Source of the DNA: JAPUDQ01 sp049291395
Lineage (GTDB): Bacteria > Patescibacteriota > Saccharimonadia > Saccharimonadales > Saccharimonadaceae
Assembly (NCBI GenBank): GCA_049291395.1
Contig: JBATPJ010000008.1
Location: 1-44,832, forward strand
Direction of reading: 5' to 3'
Length of the DNA stretch: 44,832 bases
The translations under genes and the position numbers were made by a program. Positions 17,407 to 25,303 of this stretch are shown in pieces; position 1 is the first letter of the stretch; the number at the start of each line of letters is the position of its first letter. The notes beneath the pieces were generated by a model that did no database searches, was not told the DNA's origin, and saw only the letters and a program-made list of their open reading frames with translations.

Positions 17407-19179
17407 ATGTGGGTACAAGACGCCAATCCTTTTGACAGTGTCATCATCTCGGCACTGGTAGCCGCTGTGCCCATAGTTGTCTTGTGCGCTCTCCTCCTAA
17501 GCCGCAAGCTCGCAGGACACATCGCCAGCCTCGTCACGCTCGCCCTTGCCGTGCTTATCGCCATCATTGCCTTTGGTATGCCAACGCATCTCGCGCTGCT
17601 CTCAACAGTCTACGGTGCGATACAGGGACTCTTTCCGATTGGCTGGATCGTGCTCAATGCCGTGCTGCTCTACAATATCAGCGTACGAACCGGCAGCTTC
17701 GCAATCGTCCGCGATACTATCGAGTCGATTACTGTTGATAGACGTCTCCAAGCACTGTTGATCGCGTTTTGCTTCGGAGCATTCCTCGAGGGTTCAGCCG
17801 GATTTGGCGCACCAGTTGCCATCACGGCAGGCATGCTTGTCGGACTTGGCTTCGATGCACTCTACGCCGCTGGAATCTGCTTGATCGCCAACACTGCGCC
17901 GGTAGCATTTGGCGGTATCGGCATTGCAGTGATTACGGCTGGCACTGTGACAAATATTGATCCGAACCTCATCAGTCGCATGGTTGGCCACCAGCTGCCA
18001 TTTATTGCCGCCATCATACCACTCTGGCTCACGGTACTCATCGCCGGCTGGCGAAAAGCCCGAGAGATATGGCCGGCGCTCGTTGTCGCCGGTGGTTCAT
18101 ACGCGCTCACCATGTTTGTAACTGCATCGTACATCGGGCCGATGCTACCCGATATCTTGTCGGCGGTCGTCTCGATCACCGCACTCGTACTCCTCCTAAA
18201 ATTTTGGCAGCCCAAGACAGTGTGGCGCTTCCCCAAGGAACGAACCCATGCGCCCTTGCAACACCGAACGACACATAAGCATTCTCGTTCAACCATCATT
18301 CGCGCCTGGACACCCTTTGTCCTCCTCATCGTATTTGTCGGTAACTGGGGCAGTACCGGCATCAAGGCATTGCTCGATCATACAAATATCGCTTTCCCGT
18401 TTGGCCAGCTCGACCAGGCGATCATGATCGGTGAGCACACCAAAGCCGTTATCTATAATTTCGGCTGGTTGTCGGCCGCAGGCACAGCAATCCTTTTCGC
18501 AGCTATTTTGTCAGCCCTGCTTCTTCATATGCCATGGCGTGCATTTTGGCAGACCGTCGGTCAAACACTTCATGAACTCGCAAAACCACTTCTGACGATC
18601 GCAACCGTGGTCGGCTTTGCCTACGTTGCTAATTTTTCGGGTATGTCGACAGCGCTTGGTCATGCGCTGACAGTGACTGGTTATTTCTTCCCATTTATCG
18701 CGCCGTTTTTGGGCTGGCTTGGCGTATTTATTACTGGTAGCGACACGTCGTCCAACGCATTATTTGGCGGCATCCAGCAGCAGACCGCCAAAGTACTCGG
18801 CATCGACCCTACGCTCGCCGTCGCTGCCAATACCAGTGGTGGCGTCACTGCCAAGATGATATCGCCACAAAGTATCGCCGTCGCGACCGGCGCTTCTGGC
18901 CTGACGGGGCAAGAGGGAACATTGTTCCGATTTACGATCCTGCACAGTCTCGCACTCGTCACTCTCGTCGGCATCATGACCTATGTCCAAGCCTATTATG
19001 TCCCATGGATGATACCAGTTGCTCATGACGTCAGTAGTTCGGTGGTATCAAATCAACTAGGGACGGGCGAGACAAGTCTCATCATCGCATCTATCATTGT
19101 CATCATCATGACTGCAGCCATTGCGCTCCGTGCTCGGCTACCCATCCCCGCCACGACGACACCACATATCGCAGAATGA
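17407..19179 (+). CDS. lctP: L-lactate permease (LctP/LldP family)
   Basis: A 590-aa member of the LctP/LldP family of lactate/glycolate:H+ symporters with about 13 TM helices. Family landmarks are FCFGAFLEGSAGFGAPVAITAGMLVGLGF, ANTAPVAFGGIGIAVITAGTV, GSDTSSNALFGGIQQQTAKVLGI and ANTSGGVTAKMISPQSIAVATGASGL. The start is set by a -10 box (MWVQDANPFDS); this N-terminus matches the short start typical of the family. It imports lactate, fitting the lactate-type dehydrogenase at 10265, although the two genes are 5 kb apart and separately transcribed. Confidence 0.93.
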   Translation: MWVQDANPFDSVIISALVAAVPIVVLCALLLSRKLAGHIASLVTLALAVLIAIIAFGMPTHLALLSTVYGAIQGLFPIGWIVLNAVLLYNISVRTGSFAIVRDTIESITVDRRLQALLIAFCFGAFLEGSAGFGAPVAITAGMLVGLGFDALYAAGICLIANTAPVAFGGIGIAVITAGTVTNIDPNLISRMVGHQLPFIAAIIPLWLTVLIAGWRKAREIWPALVVAGGSYALTMFVTASYIGPMLPDILSAVVSITALVLLLKFWQPKTVWRFPKERTHAPLQHRTTHKHSRSTIIRAWTPFVLLIVFVGNWGSTGIKALLDHTNIAFPFGQLDQAIMIGEHTKAVIYNFGWLSAAGTAILFAAILSALLLHMPWRAFWQTVGQTLHELAKPLLTIATVVGFAYVANFSGMSTALGHALTVTGYFFPFIAPFLGWLGVFITGSDTSSNALFGGIQQQTAKVLGIDPTLAVAANTSGGVTAKMISPQSIAVATGASGLTGQEGTLFRFTILHSLALVTLVGIMTYVQAYYVPWMIPVAHDVSSSVVSNQLGTGETSLIIASIIVIIMTAAIALRARLPIPATTTPHIAE

Positions 19180-19180
19180 T

Positions 19181-20080
19181 CTACGTCTCGTGACGTGATC
19201 GCCAGCGGCGGAAGCCGAGACGGACAAGCCAGATACCGACGATCACATAGAGGATGGCGGCGAGGACGTCAAATATATAATGTTCGCCCAAGTAGACGAC
19301 ACCCCACCACATCGAGAGCGGGTAGATGAAGAGCCACCAGGTTCGTCGGAGGCCAAATGCCTTCACTATAAAGAGTGTGGCAATGAGAGGATAGGCCGAG
19401 TGCAGCGACGGGACGGCAGCAACGGCATTTGGAGAGAGGTTACTATAGACCTGCGAGAAACTCTGAACGCCCATCGCCCACCAGACATCGCTGGAGATGC
19501 GATGGAGTGGCTCAGCGATATAGCCCAGCTCCTTCGCCATCCATGGTGGCGCCGCGGGGAAGGCGATATAGGTGATAAACGCTGCAAAGCTGATGCCGAC
19601 AAGTGCCCAGACAAACGGCCAGTACAGCTTCGGTCGGTATTTCCATAGGAGAAGTCCGACGATGAGCGGTATCAGAAAATGCATCATGTAGAGGAAATAG
19701 AAATAAAAATCATACCACTGCACATGGCCATGCCACATCCACGTCTGAAACCAGCTCGTCGGCAACTGTCCGAGCCACAGCCATCGATCAAAATCGATCA
19801 TCTCCGTAAAATGCACGTTCTTGTTGAGGTCGTCGGCGATACCACGCATGCTATCATAGACCACCAGCATGCCGAGAAACGGGACGAAACGCACGATGAA
19901 TTCACGTGCTTTGCCGAAGACGACGCCGATGATGATCACCATGATCAGTAGCGTGTCAGGTGTCCAAAAGGTTCGCTTGAGGATCATCAGCGATATCGCG
20001 AGTAACACCACCGTCGCCCGTAGCGCAAAGCGCGGTCGGTCACGATTGTATTCGCTATGAAGTTGCGTCCAGACATTCAT
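19181..20080 (-). CDS. PAP2 superfamily membrane protein (Aur1/Ipt1-like)
   Basis: A 299-aa protein with about six TM helices and PAP2 phosphatase motifs: a degenerate motif 1 around KYRPKLYWPF, motif 2 AVPSLHSAYPL and motif 3 GEHYIFDVLAA, whose two His residues form the catalytic pair. This pattern is that of inositolphosphotransferase-like PAP2 enzymes acting on lipid phosphates, such as undecaprenyl or phosphatidyl species. The start is placed at 20080 (MNVWTQLHSEYNRD); the in-frame extension to 20188 crosses the promoter TACAAT (20105-20110, minus). Confidence 0.85.
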   Translation of the reverse strand: MNVWTQLHSEYNRDRPRFALRATVVLLAISLMILKRTFWTPDTLLIMVIIIGVVFGKAREFIVRFVPFLGMLVVYDSMRGIADDLNKNVHFTEMIDFDRWLWLGQLPTSWFQTWMWHGHVQWYDFYFYFLYMMHFLIPLIVGLLLWKYRPKLYWPFVWALVGISFAAFITYIAFPAAPPWMAKELGYIAEPLHRISSDVWWAMGVQSFSQVYSNLSPNAVAAVPSLHSAYPLIATLFIVKAFGLRRTWWLFIYPLSMWWGVVYLGEHYIFDVLAAILYVIVGIWLVRLGFRRWRSRHET

Positions 20081-20104
20081 AATTTTATGTTTCACGTACC
20101 TAAA

Positions 20105-20110
20105 ATTGTA
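20105..20110 (-). promoter_or_regulatory. -10 box of the PAP2 gene
   Basis: TACAAT on the minus strand, 24 nt before the ATG at 20080, giving a short leader. Confidence 0.45.
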
Positions 20111-20181
20111 CCATGGCCGGACCAGGTAACTGCTCACACTAGCTGATAATTTAAGTGATTTTATGATTACGCTCGAGCCTC

Positions 20182-20284
20182 CAAACATCCCCGCTCAGGG
20201 CAAACTCGTCCAGCTGCCATCTGATCAGCCTGCGCCTTAGCTGGACGTGGCCGTCACGGCCAATTGCCCTTCGGGGGACGTTTG
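20182..20284 (-). repeat. Branched palindromic element, intergenic copy
   Basis: The outer stem pairs CAAAC (20182-20186) with GTTTG (20280-20284) and GGGCAA (20198-20203) with TTGCCC (20264-20269). Inside are two hairpins: CGTCCAGCT/AGCTGGACG (20207-20215 with 20239-20247) and TGGCCG/CGGCCA (20248-20262). Read on the minus strand it has the same order of parts as the element inside uvrD (26611-26731) and shares the words CGAAGGGCAATTGGCC and TTGCCCTGAGCGG. Confidence 0.75.
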
Positions 20285-20319
20285 AAGACCCGGCTTGCTT
20301 AATCCTAGACATGAAAAGT

Positions 20320-20348
20320 TTGACATATTATCACTAGCATGTTATTGT
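20320..20348 (+). promoter_or_regulatory. Promoter of the 36-aa peptide gene
   Basis: Perfect -35 TTGACA (20320-20325), a 17-nt spacer, then -10 TATTGT (20343-20348). ATG 20358 begins 9 nt after the -10 box, implying a leaderless message. Confidence 0.7.
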
Positions 20349-20357
20349 GAAAATGTT

Positions 20358-20468
20358 ATGAAATTATCACAGCCAACAATCAGTTTGAACCCGGCACGCT
20401 ATGGCGCGCCCCTCAACAATGTCGTCGTCATGGATATGACACAGATTGTGGCTCCTATAGTTTCGTAA
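20358..20468 (+). CDS. 36-aa small protein with its own promoter and terminator
   Basis: An unrecognised peptide beginning MKLSQPTISL, with LNPARYGAPLNN in the middle and ending IVAPIVS. It has a consensus promoter, a leaderless start and an intrinsic terminator 31 nt after its stop, so it is a complete one-gene unit of about 160 nt. The peptide is not a clear TM helix or signal peptide. It could be a small regulatory or modified peptide precursor, or the transcript may act as an RNA. It lies between divergent PAP2 and MFS genes. Confidence 0.6.
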   Translation: MKLSQPTISLNPARYGAPLNNVVVMDMTQIVAPIVS

Positions 20469-20499
20469 AACCCCTAGTAATTACTGAATCGATAGCGAG

Positions 20500-20520
20500 C
20501 CTCCGACCAGGAGGTTTTTT
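20500..20520 (+). terminator. Intrinsic terminator of the 36-aa peptide gene
   Basis: Stem CCTCC/GGAGG with a 5-nt loop (20500-20514) followed by six T (20515-20520). Confidence 0.85.
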
Positions 20521-20627
20521 GATCGAAAATCACCAGAGACACGCGTCGGAGACTCTCTTTCGCTCCGGTACAGACCGAGCAGCGAAGCACATTATCACTA
20601 CATCATCACGAGAGAGGATACCCTGAC

Positions 20628-21815
20628 ATGACACAACACACCTACTACCGTAGCCTCAGGCTACTTCAGCTCGAAGCAGTCGTAACTGGCATGATCTTTG
20701 CGATGCCGATTTTGACAATCTTTTTCAAAGAAGAGATTGGCATGAGCTACGCCCAGATCGGCCTGAGCCAAGCCGCCTTCACGCTGCCACTCCTGCTGCT
20801 CAATATCGCGAGCGGCTGGATCGCTGATGCTTTCAGTCGTCGAGCCTGCAATATGTTCGGCGACGCGCTCGGAGTTGTCGGCTTTGGGATATATACCGTC
20901 GCAACTAGTTTCGAACAGGTAGTCATCGCCGAGCTAATCATCGGCATCGGCGCGGCGTTTAGTACCGGTGCTGATACAGCGCTCATGAAAGCCTACGCCG
21001 AGAAACTCAATCTGAGTTACGCTCGCATCTCCGCCCAGACCAACAAATGGCGAACCGTCGGCGAAGGCCTGGCGGTCGGACTCGGTGGCGTCATCGGCGC
21101 ATACAGCCCCCGCGCTGCTATCGCGCTATCAGCGGTGACGTACGGGGCAGGGGCGGTGTTGTCGTATTTCATCGTCGAAGCTGGCGAGCGACGCGCCCGG
21201 CAGGGAGCTAATTTCCGAGAGGAAGTGAGCCATGCCGTTCGTGACATGGCGCGCATCACTAGGTACGCGCTGCACGGCCACAAGCCACTCATGTGGCGTA
21301 TCATCGGCTATGCACTCAGTCGTAACGTGACGCACTCACTCATCTGGATGCTGACGCCACTGATGGTACTAGCAGGCGTGCCGATAGCGGTCCTCGGCAT
21401 CGGCTGGATCCTCAATCTCGCCGGTGTCTGGCTGGGTTCACATCTCGCCGAAAAACTGCCCGACGAAGCCAGCGACCTGCGTCGGTTTACCATCGGAGCG
21501 CTGGTGTTTGTCGGTGCCGCAGTGGGACTATCCATCAGCGTCAACCTCATCACGATCTGGCTCTATGCTGGATTTGGCTTCGCAAGAGGCTGGTTCGCAT
21601 CGACAATGCCACCGATAGTGCAAGAGCAGACACCGGACGACATGCAATCAACCGTCATGAGCGTCGCCGGGACAGTCGGAAACGCTATCTACATCCCGCT
21701 CATCTGGGGATTTAGTGCCCTCGGTGACATCTCACCGCAATGGTCGGTCCTCGGCAACCTCGTACTGTTTGCGCCGCTTCTTTTTATCGTCGCGCGCAAA
21801 CTCCGCACCACGTGA
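20628..21815 (+). CDS. Major facilitator superfamily transporter
   Basis: A 395-aa protein with about twelve TM helices in two six-helix halves separated by a basic cytoplasmic loop (around GERRARQGANFREEVSHAVRDM). The loop between TM2 and TM3 has SGWIADAFSRRACNMFGD, equivalent to the MFS A-motif G-x3-D-x2-G-R-x-x. AGAGAGGA precedes the ATG by about 8 nt, so this is a leadered start. Drug efflux is common in such proteins but not demonstrable here. A clear terminator follows. Confidence 0.88.
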   Translation: MTQHTYYRSLRLLQLEAVVTGMIFAMPILTIFFKEEIGMSYAQIGLSQAAFTLPLLLLNIASGWIADAFSRRACNMFGDALGVVGFGIYTVATSFEQVVIAELIIGIGAAFSTGADTALMKAYAEKLNLSYARISAQTNKWRTVGEGLAVGLGGVIGAYSPRAAIALSAVTYGAGAVLSYFIVEAGERRARQGANFREEVSHAVRDMARITRYALHGHKPLMWRIIGYALSRNVTHSLIWMLTPLMVLAGVPIAVLGIGWILNLAGVWLGSHLAEKLPDEASDLRRFTIGALVFVGAAVGLSISVNLITIWLYAGFGFARGWFASTMPPIVQEQTPDDMQSTVMSVAGTVGNAIYIPLIWGFSALGDISPQWSVLGNLVLFAPLLFIVARKLRTT

Positions 21816-21829
21816 AGTAGTATAACGAT

Positions 21830-21856
21830 CCCCGTCGCAGCCAGCGGCGGGGTTTT
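21830..21856 (+). terminator. Intrinsic terminator after MFS gene
   Basis: CCCCGTCGC (21830-21838) pairs with GCGGCGGGG (21844-21852) with one G-U pair; TTTT follows. Confidence 0.85.
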
Positions 21857-21921
21857 CATAGTCAAAATTCATCTCCAATGAAGGTTTATCTCTATGCATT
21901 GCGGCTTGTTATCTCTCGGCG

Positions 21922-21927
21922 TAAAAT
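21922..21927 (+). promoter_or_regulatory. -10 box, leaderless start of NYN gene
   Basis: TAAAAT ends 6 nt before ATG 21934; no ribosome binding site. Confidence 0.5.
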
Positions 21928-21933
21928 AATTAC

Positions 21934-22548
21934 ATGAACCAATTGGAGATCAAACGATTTCTTGCGCAACACGAACCCGACCGTGGGCGTACCCTAGTAG
22001 TTGTCGATTTTGGCAATGTTGAGAAATGGAAACAAAACCTTGGCTGGCAAGTTGGTATTCAAGAGCTCGCGAATCTTGTCAAGAATCTATCAACAGGTAA
22101 ACGCTATCTACGAAGGTTTTATTATGGATCAGACTATGGAAAAAGTGAGCGATCGACAATACTTGACCCATGGTCAAAAGGAGTATTGACACGCGCGTAT
22201 ACTAATGGATTTGAAGTTGTATCGAAACGAGTCAAATATATCCACAGTGCTGATAGCGTGCATGGTTTTGAGAAAAAATGCGACCTTGATGTCGAGATGT
22301 CGATCGACCTAGTCAAAGAGTGCGATGGTTATGATACTATTTTTCTTTTTTCTGGCGATGGAGACCTTATGTATGCAGTCGAGCATCTCGTTAGATCATA
22401 CAACAAGACGTGTTATGTCATGGGCGCTAGGGACCACATAGGCCGTGAAGTATTTGACGCAAAGCAAAATGGGATAGTAAAAGATATCTTCTTCGCCGAC
22501 GATTTCGAATATCGACTTGATATGCACCGATCTCGACGTCGACGATAG
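21934..22548 (+). CDS. NYN domain (LabA/PIN-like) putative RNase
   Basis: A 204-aa protein of the NYN family, a PIN-like metal-dependent nuclease fold. Acidic residues expected at the active site appear in LVVVDFGNVEKWKQ (Asp and Asn near residues 23-26), the central KKCDLDVEMSIDL, and FLFSGDGDLMYAVEHL. The C-terminus is short and basic (MHRSRRRR). Such proteins are proposed to cleave RNA; the target is unknown. The gene is slightly AT-rich. A strong inverted repeat follows. Confidence 0.82.
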   Translation: MNQLEIKRFLAQHEPDRGRTLVVVDFGNVEKWKQNLGWQVGIQELANLVKNLSTGKRYLRRFYYGSDYGKSERSTILDPWSKGVLTRAYTNGFEVVSKRVKYIHSADSVHGFEKKCDLDVEMSIDLVKECDGYDTIFLFSGDGDLMYAVEHLVRSYNKTCYVMGARDHIGREVFDAKQNGIVKDIFFADDFEYRLDMHRSRRRR

Positions 22549-22558
22549 ACATAATTCA

Positions 22559-22586
22559 AAGACTCGTCCACGAAGGGACGAGTCTT
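22559..22586. terminator. 11-bp hairpin after NYN gene
   Basis: AAGACTCGTCC (22559-22569) pairs perfectly with GGACGAGTCTT (22576-22586), loop 6 nt. There is no long T run on the plus strand, so it may serve mainly as a 3' end stabiliser. Confidence 0.6.
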
Positions 22587-22685
22587 GATCAAAATCCGTT
22601 AAGCCTAAAGCTTATAAATACATAATACCAAACTTTGTCAAATATGTCAACTAATTTTACACATCAAGCGAAATAGCACCCGGAC

Positions 22686-23174
22686 TTATACCGTCTTTAT
22701 CTTCTTGTACGTCGCCTTCGCGCTCGGCCGCCAGCCAGTCGTAGCTTCGGGGTCAAACTGGTTGATGGTACCACCAGCGATCTCGGCGATGCTGATAAGC
22801 GCGGGATTGTACGGCGCCATGAGGCGATAAAACCGCAGGTCGACATCCGTGATATCATGCCGTCCTGGATAGACTGATTTGAATTTCTCGAGCGCGACTT
22901 CGTCAAAATAGTTCGGGCGGCCTTTGGGCGAGCAGTACGCCTCGGCCCGTAGCCCCATCCTCAAAATGATCTTGCGCACATCGCCGAGCGTCAGTGGTGC
23001 AGAGCCAGATACGGCAGCATAGAGCTTATTTTTCGTCGTCAAAAACACGCTGGCACTGGCACTCCGACCGGCCGGGACGCTTCGTACATAGACTTTTTCG
23101 ATATCGACGCTCACGCCAAAATACTGCTTCGTCAGCTCCTCGAGAGCGAGGTCGTTGTAGATATCGTCATTCAT
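22686..23174 (-). CDS. Unknown 162-aa protein
   Basis: I do not recognise this protein. The start MNDDIYNDLALEEL at 23174 is chosen because TACAAT (23183-23188, minus) ends 8 nt before it; the in-frame GTG at 23192 lies beyond the box. The sequence mixes beta-rich segments (VDIEKVYVRSVPAGRSASASVFLTT, KLYAAVSGSAPLTLGDV) with a central Arg/Lys-rich part and a C-terminus of the type GWRPSAKATYKKIKTV. No TM segment or known catalytic motif is visible. It is divergent from the Tim44-like gene. Confidence 0.75.
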   Translation of the reverse strand: MNDDIYNDLALEELTKQYFGVSVDIEKVYVRSVPAGRSASASVFLTTKNKLYAAVSGSAPLTLGDVRKIILRMGLRAEAYCSPKGRPNYFDEVALEKFKSVYPGRHDITDVDLRFYRLMAPYNPALISIAEIAGGTINQFDPEATTGWRPSAKATYKKIKTV

Positions 23175-23182
23175 CAAATGTA

Positions 23183-23188
23183 ATTGTA
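23183..23188 (-). promoter_or_regulatory. -10 box, leaderless start of the 162-aa protein
   Basis: TACAAT on the minus strand, 8 nt before the ATG at 23174. Confidence 0.6.
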
Positions 23189-23245
23189 TCACTTGAGAGG
23201 CAGACTGCGAGCATGAGGGGAATGGTCATTTACCTAGTCATACAT

Positions 23246-23251
23246 TATACT
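23246..23251 (+). promoter_or_regulatory. -10 box, leaderless start of the Tim44-like gene
   Basis: TATACT ends 8 nt before ATG 23260. It faces away from the box at 23183-23188. Confidence 0.65.
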
Positions 23252-23259
23252 GAAGTTAT

Positions 23260-24657
23260 ATGAACTCTCACAACATATTGAGTCTATTTGCTCTTGCTGG
23301 TGGTGGTGGAAGTGGAGGGGGTGGAGGAGGAGGCGGTGGAAGTGGGGGCGGTGACTATATTTGGACAGTAATATTCTTATTTATCGCCCTTTTCGCGAGC
23401 AATCTTCTCGTCAATCTCATCAAAAAGCAGACACCGCGCCCGACAACCATGATCATCACGATACTTGGCGGCACGCTCTCATCAATCGGCATATTATTTC
23501 TACTGCCGGCTCTCGACTACGAAATTATCGGCGTCTATATCACAGTCTGCCTCATCGTCGGGATTTGGGCGGGATGGTATGCGGCGATGTTTGGCTTCTG
23601 GGACATGGTCGGTAAACAGCTCAAAGCCGCCAATACCGCTCTCGCTACCGCCAAACAAGCCGACTCATCATGGGATGAGTCGGTACTTCTCGATCATGTC
23701 ACCAAGACATTTCTCCGTTTCCAGGACGACTGGTCGCGTCGCGATACCAGCCGATTTAGCGAATACCTCACTCCATCCTATGCTTATCATATGTATCTCG
23801 TCCTCCGAGCGCTGGCGGATATGCAGCGCCTCAATACCGTACAGGATATCGAGATCATCAAATGCGACTTTAGCCAGATCAACGATCACGCTGACAATTC
23901 CCAGGATTCATTCTCAGTCTTTATCGAAGCCAAGGCAACCGATAGTCTGATCAGTCAACCGGACAACAACGTCCTCTTTACCGACAGAGTTCCCTTTATC
24001 GCAGAATGGACATTTGTCCGACATGAGACCACCTGGCTTCTCGCTGGTATCAGGCAGTCGACCGAGCAAATCTCCGCACTCGAGCAGTCGATGGCAAACT
24101 TTGCCACGAGAAACAATATGTACTTCAGCCTCGACTGGGGCTGGATGTTACTACCGAGTCGCGGTGAGCTCATGGAGTCTGGTCGCTTTGGCGAAAGCGA
24201 TATCAACAACCACGTCATCGGCACCTATCACGATCATCTCGTGCAGCTCTATACTTATGCTGCCGCTCACTTTGATGATATTAAGAAAAATACCGCCTAT
24301 CTCGTCGCGCAGATCAACCTACCGAAAAGTTACGGTGGTATCCTCATACGGCGCAGCAAAGGAATCATTGGTGATCGCAGCCTTGGTGCACCAAGTGGCT
24401 ACAAGCGCTACGAATTTGAGTGGCCGGACTTCAACAAACGCTACAAAGTCTATGCCACCGACGCCGACCGCCTCGCCACCTTCGAGCTGCTTAACCCTGG
24501 CTTTATGGCCTATCTCTACGACACCTTCAAAGATGCCAATATCGAAGTCGTCGACAACGTCGTTTATTTCTACGTCGAAAACTCTCTGGCTTACGAGCAG
24601 ATCTACGAACAAATGATGCAAGTCCTCGAAAAAGCTTACAAAGAACTCCAATTGTAA
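23260..24657 (+). CDS. Tim44-like domain membrane protein with poly-Gly N-terminus
   Basis: A 465-aa protein. Residues 1-13 are hydrophobic, 14-31 are almost pure Gly with two Ser, then TM helices lie at about 34-55, 64-86 and 91-113. A cytoplasmic Tim44-like domain follows (from about residue 138: LLDHVTKTFLRFQDDWSRRD, then YLTPSYAYHMYLVLRAL). The C-terminal 150 residues hold an unfamiliar beta-rich region (KRYEFEWPDFNKRYKVYATDADRLATFELL) resembling a DUF3137-type domain. Tim44-like domains bind lipids or membranes in other systems. The Gly-rich stretch may be a flexible or cleaved extracytoplasmic tail. No partner gene is adjacent. Confidence 0.72.
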   Translation: MNSHNILSLFALAGGGGSGGGGGGGGGSGGGDYIWTVIFLFIALFASNLLVNLIKKQTPRPTTMIITILGGTLSSIGILFLLPALDYEIIGVYITVCLIVGIWAGWYAAMFGFWDMVGKQLKAANTALATAKQADSSWDESVLLDHVTKTFLRFQDDWSRRDTSRFSEYLTPSYAYHMYLVLRALADMQRLNTVQDIEIIKCDFSQINDHADNSQDSFSVFIEAKATDSLISQPDNNVLFTDRVPFIAEWTFVRHETTWLLAGIRQSTEQISALEQSMANFATRNNMYFSLDWGWMLLPSRGELMESGRFGESDINNHVIGTYHDHLVQLYTYAAAHFDDIKKNTAYLVAQINLPKSYGGILIRRSKGIIGDRSLGAPSGYKRYEFEWPDFNKRYKVYATDADRLATFELLNPGFMAYLYDTFKDANIEVVDNVVYFYVENSLAYEQIYEQMMQVLEKAYKELQL

Positions 24658-24732
24658 CCCAATTTATGTATTTATAATTCGTTCTCACATCTGTAAAGCA
24701 CGCCAATATTTTTCAATTATGATCAAAAACTA

Positions 24733-24761
24733 TTGACCGATATATGTTTATATGCTATAAT
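24733..24761 (+). promoter_or_regulatory. Strong sigma70-type promoter of ncRNA 1
   Basis: -35 TTGACC (24733-24738), exactly 17 nt, then -10 TATAAT (24756-24761). No start codon follows at leaderless distance with an open frame. Confidence 0.75.
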
Positions 24762-24767
24762 GAAATC

Positions 24768-25163
24768 ATCAAGTGATGCGAGGGGCACCTTGATTAGGCC
24801 ACCGAGTGGCAAGGCTTCCGACGCCTACATCTGTCGGATACGGCCAGCAAGGCCCGAAGATACATTGATGATACACCCCCCTCCCCCCTCTGTGGGGATC
24901 TGAGCCCTCCGGGGCACAATGCTCGCCGCCACGAGCAGGCGGGAAGTTGCCGCCAACTGGTGAGACAAACCCTCACGGAATGTCGCCACCAGATAAGGGA
25001 TGTGACTCATGCAAGGTCGCTCTGCGGCGTCACTGTTTCGCGGCTTCGGCTGCAAACCCCCAATATCGGCCACCCCGGTGCCGGCGAGCTTGTCTCGCCA
25101 TCATGCGAGCAACTCGCCGGCACCGGTACACTATTTTCCACCGCCCGGTGGTCTTTTTTATTT
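24768..25163 (+). ncRNA. Candidate structured non-coding RNA 1 (about 395 nt)
   Basis: The region runs from a consensus promoter to an intrinsic terminator and holds no convincing gene. Visible stems include ATCATCAA (24765-24772) with TTGATGAT (24865-24872), GCTCG/CGAGC (24921-24936), GGCGG/CCGCC (24938-24954), GTGAG/CTCAC (24960-24976), a UUCG-capped stem with a G-U pair (25035-25057), and a 14-bp stem 25075-25088 with 25113-25126 enclosing a further 5-bp stem. I cannot match it to RNase P RNA (no GGAAAGTCC core), tmRNA (no T-loop/CCA end) or SRP RNA. One of those in a diverged form remains possible. Confidence 0.65.
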
Positions 25164-25164
25164 T
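25138..25164 (+). terminator. Intrinsic terminator of ncRNA 1
   Basis: CCACC/GGTGG with GCCC tetraloop (25138-25151), followed by TCTTTTTTATTTT. Confidence 0.88.
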
Positions 25165-25185
25165 CGCCAATGAATTGTCTTCTCG

Positions 25186-25284
25186 CCCTCTGCCATCTTC
25201 TATCTCCCCACTTGCGATTTTCTCTAGGCTATATTCTATATTCTATATTCCATCTTCTACTTGCCATCTTCTATCTTCTAACTC
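25186..25284 (+). repeat. Heptad repeat array upstream of uvrD-like gene
   Basis: About fourteen 7-nt units of the type C-Y-A-Y-N-T-T: three perfect CTATATT (25229-25249), then CCATCTT, CTACTTG, CCATCTT, CTATCTT, CTAACTC, with more degenerate units before. It ends 3 nt before the TATAAT of the next gene. Only one arm is present, without an inverted partner. Confidence 0.85.
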
Positions 25285-25287
25285 CTG

Positions 25288-25293
25288 TATAAT
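25288..25293 (+). promoter_or_regulatory. -10 box that decides the uvrD-like start
   Basis: TATAAT ends 10 nt before an in-frame GTG at 25304. The longer open frame back to 24947 runs through ncRNA 1 and the heptad array and is not credible. Confidence 0.7.
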
Positions 25294-25303
25294 AGTCCTC
25301 ACA

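Noticed and set aside
17407..19179. Lactate permease and methyltransferase region as part of a prophage or island at tRNA-Gln
   Set aside because: No integrase, phage or conjugation gene is present in the window; only tRNA fragments hint at past integration.
24947..25303. N-terminal extension of the UvrD-like frame back to 24947
   Set aside because: It reads through ncRNA 1, its terminator and the heptad array, encodes low-quality sequence, and the TATAAT at 25288 lies just before the GTG at 25304.
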